A stretch of DNA of 25,397 nucleotides, from NCBI GenBank assembly GCA_050692055.1, contig JBOGTC010000030.1, positions 1 through 25,397 of the forward strand, given 5' to 3'. The stretch comes from JBOGTC01 sp050692055 (lineage in GTDB: Bacteria > Chloroflexota > Limnocylindria > QHBO01). A program made the translations under genes and the position numbers. The notes under the pieces were generated by a model. The model saw only the letters and a list, made by a program, of their open reading frames with translations, was not told where the DNA came from and ran no database searches. Below, piece after piece: positions 20,827 to 25,397 of this stretch. Each line of letters starts with the position of its first letter. The stretch's first letter is position 1.

Positions 20827-21435
20827 ATGCTCGACCATGAGGAGCGCTTCCTCTTCCGCGAGGAGATCCTGAACCTGGCGAACGCGCTCGCCGAGCCGGG
20901 CCAGCTCGACAACGTCGAGGACCTGCTGGCCGAGGTCACGACCAGTCCTCGCTTCGACGCCGACGTCTTCACTCTCGAGCGCTCGCTGCAGGTCATGCTC
21001 GGCGGGCGAGCCGGTTCCACGCTGGTGGGCCTGCTCACGGTGGATCGCAGCGTGTTCGATGAGCTGGGCGACATGGGATTGCCATCCGAGGTCCACGAGC
21101 GCCTCGTGTCGTGGCGCGCGCGGTTCGGCCTGGCGATCGACAATGCGCTGAACTTTCTCAACAACCCCGACGGCATCCAGGGCCACAACTTCGGCACGCA
21201 GCTGTCGCATGCGGAGGGCGGCCTGACCCTCCAGGGGCGCCTGACCCTGGTGCGCTACAACAACGAGCCGCAGTTCTTCATCGCCGATGCGGACGTGCTC
21301 CTCGCCGTCGCGGCCGACATGATGGAGCGCCTGGGCGAGCACCTGGAGCCCGAGATGCTCGACCCGGAGCTCGTTGGGCGCCTGCGCGAGGGCGTGGAGC
21401 TGATCGAGCGCCGAACGAAGGCCGCGCGAACGTGA
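20827..21435 (+). CDS. Unrecognised 202-aa cytoplasmic protein
   Basis: I do not recognise this family. The protein is acidic, mostly helical at both ends, and has no signal peptide, membrane segment or cysteine cluster. The N-terminal FLFREEILNLANAL and EDLLAEVTTSP are helix-like; the middle contains a Gly-rich LGGRAGSTLVGLLTV and LNNPDGIQGHNFGTQLSHAEGG, followed by strands (LTLQGRLTLVRYNNEPQFF). AAGGAGG lies 9 bases before the ATG. The stop overlaps the GTG start of the next gene (GTGA), so it is co-translated with the BioD-like/DRTGG protein and may form a complex with it or modulate it. The long hairpin upstream separates it from gdhA. Confidence 0.85.
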   Translation: MLDHEERFLFREEILNLANALAEPGQLDNVEDLLAEVTTSPRFDADVFTLERSLQVMLGGRAGSTLVGLLTVDRSVFDELGDMGLPSEVHERLVSWRARFGLAIDNALNFLNNPDGIQGHNFGTQLSHAEGGLTLQGRLTLVRYNNEPQFFIADADVLLAVAADMMERLGEHLEPEMLDPELVGRLREGVELIERRTKAART

Positions 21436-22526
21436 CGCGCGCGCGGCGGGTCTTCCTCGCCGCGACCGGCCAGAACCGCGGCAAGACCACCACCAGCCTT
21501 GGGCTCCTGGCCGCCATCCGGGAGCGAGGGCATCGGCTCGGCTTCGTGAAGCCGGTGGGGCAGCGCTACCTGGTCGTCGATGGGACGCGGGCGGACGAGG
21601 ACGCCGTGCTCGTGCAGGAGGTCTTCGGCCTGCCGGACTCGCTGAACGACATGAGCCCGGTCACGCTTCCGCGTCACTTCACAACCGACTTCGTCATGGG
21701 ACGGGTGACCGACGACCTGGCGGCACAGGCGCTCGCCGCCTTCGACCGCGTCGCAACGGGCAAGGATCTCGTGGTCATCGAGGGGACCGGCCACGCCGGG
21801 GTGGGGGCCGTCATCGGCCTCTCGAATGCGCGGGCCGCGGCGATGCTCGAGGCGCCGGTCATCATCGTGTCCGAGGGCGGCGTCGGTCGGCCCATCGACG
21901 AGATCGTGCTCAACGTGGCGCTGTTCGCGGCGCACGGCGTTCGCGTCCTGGGCGCGGTCGTCAACAAGGTCGACGTCGAGTCGCATCCACACCTGCCCGA
22001 GGTGCTGGGGGCGGGCCTGGAGCAGCACGGGATCGAGCTCCTGGGCTGCATTCCGTACAGCGAGTTCCTGGCGAACCCCTCGCTCGAGCTCATCGTCACG
22101 CACCTTGACGGCGAGCTGCTCTCCGGCGGCGCAGCTCCCGGTCGGACGATTGGACGCGTGGCCATCGGCGCCATGCAGGCAGGCCACGCGATGCAGCTGC
22201 TCAGCGACCGGACCCTCCTCATCACGCCGGGCGACCGCGAGGATCTGCTGCTGGCGGCCATCGCGGCCAATCGCCTCGCTCAGGCGCATCCGAAGGTGAC
22301 CGGAATCGTGCTGACCGGCGGCTTCCGCCCCGCCGAGCCGGTACTGGCCGAGCTCCGCGCCGCGGATCTCTTCGCCTTCCTGGTCGAGACCGATACCTAT
22401 CGCACGGCGCAGGCCGTCGACGACATCCTGGTCAAGACCCACGCGAGCGACACCGAGAAGATCGCCACCATCATCGACCTCGTCGGCCGATCGCTCGACG
22501 TGGATGAGCTGCTTGCCCGGCTGTAG
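21432..22526 (+). CDS. BioD-like P-loop protein with DRTGG domain (COG0857 type)
   Basis: This 364-aa protein resembles the N-terminal half of long phosphotransacetylases (COG0857), without their acetyltransferase domain. An AAA_26/BioD-like P-loop domain opens the protein: ATGQNRGKTTTSLGLL with G13-x4-G-K18-T, then LGFVKPVGQR and VVIEGTGHAGVGAVIGLSNARAA, then VNKVD. From about residue 215 a DRTGG domain follows (GRTIGRVAIGAMQAGHAMQLLSDRTLLITPGDREDLLLAA). Such stand-alone proteins are thought to be regulatory or ATP-dependent ligase-like; no reaction is proven. GTG 21432 is fixed by the overlap with the upstream gene. The pair may sense acyl or acetyl metabolites, but that is inference. Confidence 0.85.
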   Translation: MTRARRVFLAATGQNRGKTTTSLGLLAAIRERGHRLGFVKPVGQRYLVVDGTRADEDAVLVQEVFGLPDSLNDMSPVTLPRHFTTDFVMGRVTDDLAAQALAAFDRVATGKDLVVIEGTGHAGVGAVIGLSNARAAAMLEAPVIIVSEGGVGRPIDEIVLNVALFAAHGVRVLGAVVNKVDVESHPHLPEVLGAGLEQHGIELLGCIPYSEFLANPSLELIVTHLDGELLSGGAAPGRTIGRVAIGAMQAGHAMQLLSDRTLLITPGDREDLLLAAIAANRLAQAHPKVTGIVLTGGFRPAEPVLAELRAADLFAFLVETDTYRTAQAVDDILVKTHASDTEKIATIIDLVGRSLDVDELLARL

Positions 22527-22906
22527 CGGCTGCGGTGCCACGGCACGTCGGGATGGTGAGCTTGCGAGAGAACAGGAAAGGAGGCCGGACGTGGGCACCC
22601 GCCGGCCTCCTGGTCAACCTGCAACGAAGGGCGGCCGTGGGGGGCCGCCGGTCGCGGTGACGAGCAGAATCATAGGTTTCCCGATCAGGACAGCACTGGT
22701 ACTTCCGTTTCGGTCCGAGCCCCTCGGATCGCCCCCCACCGAACGAGTCACCAGATTCATGCGAGGCCTGCACGAGAGGCCGATACCGACCCTCTCGTCG
22801 CCACCCTGCAGATGGAATGTGAATCTGGCGACCAGAAGGCCCGCAGCCGCACCCGATGCAGCCACGGTATGAATCTGGCGAGAAGGCCGCCGGGATGGGG
22901 CGGAGG
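22527..22906. other. 380-bp convergent intergenic region
   Basis: The region lies between the ends of the DRTGG protein gene and panC and holds no credible gene. It contains three hairpins and a short repeat. GGCGGCC (22630-22636) pairs with GGCCGCC (22643-22649). ACGAGAGG (22772-22779) pairs with CCTCTCGT (22791-22798). TGAATCTGGCGA occurs at 22820-22831 and 22870-22881, with an inverted CCAGATTCA at 22751-22759. Confidence 0.6.
22579..22611 (+). terminator. Strong hairpin after the DRTGG protein gene
   Basis: AGGAGGCCGG (22579-22588) pairs perfectly with CCGGCCTCCT (22602-22611) around a 13-base loop, 53 bases beyond the stop codon. No T-run follows, so termination may depend on Rho or be partial; it would also work for read-through from panC. 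Confidence 0.55.
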
Positions 22907-23761
22907 TTAGGCGGCGTCCCAGGCGAGCGGCAGGTTGTCGGTCAGGCGCGTGCGCCCGATCCAGACCGCGAGCAGCGCCAGGGCGGGACCGCCGACGCGC
23001 TGCAGCTCGACGAGCGTGGCGGCGTCGGCCACGCTGATGTAGTCCGGACGCGCCATCGGCTCCGACGCGATGACATCGGTCATCCGCCAGCGCAGGACCT
23101 CCGCCGAACGCTCGCCGGCGTCATAGGCCTCGTGAGCCGCCGTCAGGGCCGCGAACAGGCAGGCAGCCGCGTGGCGCTCCTCGATCGAGAGCTGCGCGTT
23201 GGCGGACGAGAGGGCCAGGCCGTCGGCGTCGCGGATGGTGGGGCAGACGACGAGATCGACGTTGAGGAACAGGTCGCGCAGCATGCGGCGCAGGATGACG
23301 ACCTGCTGGGCATGCTTCTGGCCCAGGTACAGGCGCGCCGGCCCCACCACGTGGATGAGCTTGAGCATGACCGTGGTCAGGCCGTCGAGGTGGCCGGGAC
23401 GTGACGCCCCCTCCAGCTGACGGGTCAGGCCCTCGACGGTGACCCGCGTCGTGTCGTCGGGTGGGTAGAGTGCTCCGACCTCGGGCAGGAAGCAGATGTC
23501 TGCCGAGGCATGCTCGAGCAGCGCCAGGTCGCGGGCGTGGTCGCGCTTGCCGTGCGCGGGTTCGTCCAGGTTGGCGAAGGCACCGGGGTCCATGAAGCTT
23601 GAGGCCACGACGCAGCCGTTCTCGGAGCGGGCGCGGCGGACGAGCGAGAGCTGACCGTCGTGGAGCATGCCCATGGTCGGCACGAAGCCGACGCTGTCTC
23701 CGGCCAGCCGTCGGTGCAGGATCGCGTCGCGCAGCTCTTCGACGTTGCCGACGACGATCAC
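22907..23761 (-). CDS. panC: Pantothenate synthetase family protein with altered active site
   Basis: This 284-aa protein has the PanC fold and length. PanC joins pantoate and beta-alanine with ATP. It keeps P28-T-M30 and H34 of the first nucleotide motif, GASRPGHLDG, K149, Q153 and S185-S186. However, several positions that are essential in studied enzymes are changed: the second His of HxGH is Q37, NPxQF reads D58-P-G-A61-F, the Asp after K149 is H150, and SSRN reads SSAN with A187 for Arg. It may be weakly active, inactive, or adapted to another substrate. The GTG start overlaps the coaBC stop (GTGA), so it is the last gene of a CoA operon, which supports a role in the pathway. Confidence 0.88.
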   Translation of the reverse strand: MIVVGNVEELRDAILHRRLAGDSVGFVPTMGMLHDGQLSLVRRARSENGCVVASSFMDPGAFANLDEPAHGKRDHARDLALLEHASADICFLPEVGALYPPDDTTRVTVEGLTRQLEGASRPGHLDGLTTVMLKLIHVVGPARLYLGQKHAQQVVILRRMLRDLFLNVDLVVCPTIRDADGLALSSANAQLSIEERHAAACLFAALTAAHEAYDAGERSAEVLRWRMTDVIASEPMARPDYISVADAATLVELQRVGGPALALLAVWIGRTRLTDNLPLAWDAA

Positions 23762-25032
23762 GTGCGCCGGCGACCCCCGTCGCCGGACTTGGTGCTCGAG
23801 GGGTCCTGGCGAGCGCGTCGGTATCGGTCGCCGATCAGATCCCACAGCCGCTCCGCGACCTGGCGCTTGGGCAGCATCGGCCAGTCGGTCAGCCGGCCCT
23901 CGCCGCCGAAGACGGTGACCTTGTTCTCGTCCGAGCCGATGGCGTCGAAGGGCCCGCCGACCACGTTGCCCACGATGAGGTCGAGCCCCTTGTCGCGCAG
24001 CTTGCCCACCGCATTCGCCTCGAGATCGCCACTCTCGGCCGCGAAGCCGATGAGGAACGGGCGCACGTCGTCCGGCATCTCACCCACCTCGGCCACGATG
24101 TCGGGGTTCGGCACCAGCTCGATCTGCAGGTTGGCCCCGGAGCGCTTGATCTTCTGCTGCTGCGCGCGCGCCGGTGCAAAGTCGGCCACCGCGGCGGCCA
24201 TGACCAGGACATCGGCCTGAGGGGCCGCGCGGAGCACCGCCTCGCGCATCTGCTGTGCGGTCGTGGCGTTGACGACGGTCACGCCACGGGGCGGCGTGAC
24301 GCTCATGGCGCCGGCGATGAGGGTGACGGTCGCGCCACGGTCGCGTGCCGCCTCGGCGATGGCGACGCCCATCTTGCCCGACGAGCGGTTGCCGATGAAT
24401 CGGACAGGATCGAGCGGCTCACGCGTCCCGCCCGCGCTGACGACCACCCGCACGCCGTCGAGATCCCCGGCACGGGCAAAGAGACGCTCCACCGCCTCCG
24501 CGATGGTGGGAGGCTCCGCCAGGCGTCCGATGCCGGTCAGCCCGCTCGCCAGCTCGCCAACTTCCGGCTCGACCACGAGGTAGCCGAACTCGCGCAACGC
24601 GGCGACGTTGCGCTGCGTGGCGGGATGGGTCCACATGCCTGCGTCCATGGCCGGCGCCACGATCACCGGGGCGCGGCTGGCGCAGGCGATGGCGGTCACT
24701 GCGTCGCCGACCAGCCCCGCCGCCAGCTCGGCGAGCAGGTTGGCCGTGGCGGGAGCCAGGACGATCGCGTCCGCGCCCTCCGCGAGCTCGATGTGGGCGA
24801 TCTGCTGGTCACTGTCGAGCTCCAGCACGTCTGCCAACACTGGCCGATGCGTGAGGCTGGCGAACGTCAGCGGTCCCACGAAGCGGGTGGCGGCCGGGGT
24901 CATCGCCACGTCGACGATGGCGCCCCGCTCGATGAGCAGGCGCACCAGCGCCACCGCCTTGTAGGCGGCGATGCTGCCGCTGACGCCGACCACGATCCGC
25001 CGGCCGGCCAGCGGCTCGCGCGCGTCGCTCAC
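23758..25032 (-). CDS. coaBC: Bifunctional phosphopantothenoylcysteine synthetase/decarboxylase
   Basis: This 424-aa enzyme converts 4'-phosphopantothenate and cysteine to 4'-phosphopantetheine in two steps. The N-terminal flavin decarboxylase (CoaC) has GVSGSIAAYKA, the catalytic H80 in IAHIELAEGAD, and LAPATANLLAELAAGL. The usual PxMNxxMW motif reads PAMDAGMW with D130 for Asn, and the substrate-clamp Cys position reads LASGLTGIGRLAEP with S163. The C-terminal synthetase (CoaB) has SAGGTREPLDPVRFIGNRSS, AAAVADFAP, the KIKR strand and KLRDKGLDLIVGN. GTG 25032 is chosen by its GTGA overlap with the coaX stop. The last 25 residues are a charged tail. Confidence 0.94.
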   Translation of the reverse strand: MSDAREPLAGRRIVVGVSGSIAAYKAVALVRLLIERGAIVDVAMTPAATRFVGPLTFASLTHRPVLADVLELDSDQQIAHIELAEGADAIVLAPATANLLAELAAGLVGDAVTAIACASRAPVIVAPAMDAGMWTHPATQRNVAALREFGYLVVEPEVGELASGLTGIGRLAEPPTIAEAVERLFARAGDLDGVRVVVSAGGTREPLDPVRFIGNRSSGKMGVAIAEAARDRGATVTLIAGAMSVTPPRGVTVVNATTAQQMREAVLRAAPQADVLVMAAAVADFAPARAQQQKIKRSGANLQIELVPNPDIVAEVGEMPDDVRPFLIGFAAESGDLEANAVGKLRDKGLDLIVGNVVGGPFDAIGSDENKVTVFGGEGRLTDWPMLPKRQVAERLWDLIGDRYRRARQDPSSTKSGDGGRRRT

Positions 25033-25397
25033 CGGTCCACCGCCCGGCCAGCGCGAGATGCGTCGGCGGCGCGCAGCGCCTGCCACGCGTAGCGGATGCC
25101 GCGCAGCGTCAGATCCGGCTCGACGGCGTCGATCCCGGGCACCTCCGACAGCCATGGCTGGTGGGTCTGTCCGCCGGTGGCGACGACGGTGATGCGGGCG
25201 CCGGCAGGGGAGCGCTCGATCAGCTCGCCACGGAGGGCGGTCAGCAGGCCGCTCACGAGGCCGATGTACCCGAGCACCGCGCCGGACTGCATCGCGTGCA
25301 CGGTGTTGGCGCCGATGGCCGCCGGCGGCCGCCGCAGCTCGATGCGCGGCAGTTTGCTGGCGCGGCCGACGAGCGCCTCGAGCGACAGGCCCATGCC
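25029..25397 (-). CDS. coaX: Type III pantothenate kinase, C-terminal part (cut by the window end)
   Basis: Only the last 122 residues are visible; the gene continues past the right edge. The segment has the CoaX/Baf signature: GMGLSLEALVGRASKLPRIEL, IGANTVHAMQSGAVLGYIGLVSGLL, then VVATGG and PDLTLRGIRYAW. CoaX phosphorylates pantothenate, the committing step of CoA synthesis, needs a monovalent cation and is not inhibited by CoA. Its stop overlaps the coaBC start. The order coaX-coaBC-panC gives the kinase, the next two steps and the preceding step in one transcript. Confidence 0.93.
   Translation of the reverse strand, partial: GMGLSLEALVGRASKLPRIELRRPPAAIGANTVHAMQSGAVLGYIGLVSGLLTALRGELIERSPAGARITVVATGGQTHQPWLSEVPGIDAVEPDLTLRGIRYAWQALRAADASRAGRAVDR

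Noticed and set aside
22820..22881. CRISPR-like direct repeat
   Set aside because: Only two direct copies of 12 bases with one inverted copy; not an array.
23599..25092. 497-codon plus-strand open frame over coaBC and panC
   Set aside because: Low-complexity His/Arg/Asp-rich shadow of the CoA operon.

Overview
This is a high-GC bacterial chromosome segment, densely coded on both strands. Many genes are joined by 1-4 bp ATGA, GTGA or TGATG overlaps. Many transcription units appear to start with almost no 5' leader: a TANNNT box sits only 6-10 bases before the start codon. Gene content and protein style suggest a Chloroflexota-type bacterium (for example Limnocylindria-like) or a deep actinobacterial relative. 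That placement is an inference, because no rRNA or ribosomal protein marker lies in the window.

Layout. (1) 1-1440: an IS110-family insertion sequence with one transposase, a non-coding 5' end that may encode a bridge RNA, and paired hairpins at its 3' side. (2) 1520-2634 (minus): a zinc-ribbon membrane protein and a DUF1684 protein. (3) 2705-6393 (minus): an OpuC/ProVWX-type compatible-solute ABC importer (ATPase with CBS domains, two permeases, lipoprotein receptor). (4) 6425-8413 (minus): a GT-C-like polytopic membrane protein, divergent from a PAP2 phosphatase (8455-9147). (5) A degenerate NERD-like protein (minus) divergent from folE, which is followed by a pterin carbinolamine dehydratase. 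(6) 10628-12367: the B12-binding subunit of methylmalonyl-CoA mutase, its G-protein chaperone MeaB, and a VOC protein. (7) 12691-18427: fatty-acid oxidation genes, comprising 3-hydroxyacyl-CoA dehydrogenase, acyl-CoA dehydrogenase, a long-chain acyl-CoA ligase and, after a 508-bp gap rich in inverted repeats, a thiolase. (8) A DUF2652 protein (minus) divergent from a Glu/Leu/Phe/Val-type dehydrogenase. (9) A 202-aa protein of unknown function coupled to a stand-alone BioD-like/DRTGG protein. (10) 22907 to the window end (minus): coaX-coaBC-panC, an overlapping coenzyme A operon.

How it fits together. The central block activates fatty acids, runs most of a beta-oxidation turn (no enoyl-CoA hydratase is present here) and feeds odd-chain propionyl-CoA products to the B12-dependent mutase. 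The CoA operon supplies the carrier, and the dehydrogenase links amino-acid carbon to the same pool. A promoter motif, a -10 box followed at once by CGGTYCC, recurs before mcmA2, meaB, the hydroxyacyl-CoA dehydrogenase and gdhA, and may tie these units together.

Most unusual points: the shared promoter/discriminator motif and a 23/25 near-identical copy of the gdhA promoter on the far side of the DUF2652 gene; a PanC with five catalytic-motif positions substituted, next to a CoaBC with two; interleaved inverted repeats at 16897-17044; and the uncharacterised 202-aa protein coupled to a DRTGG-domain P-loop protein.
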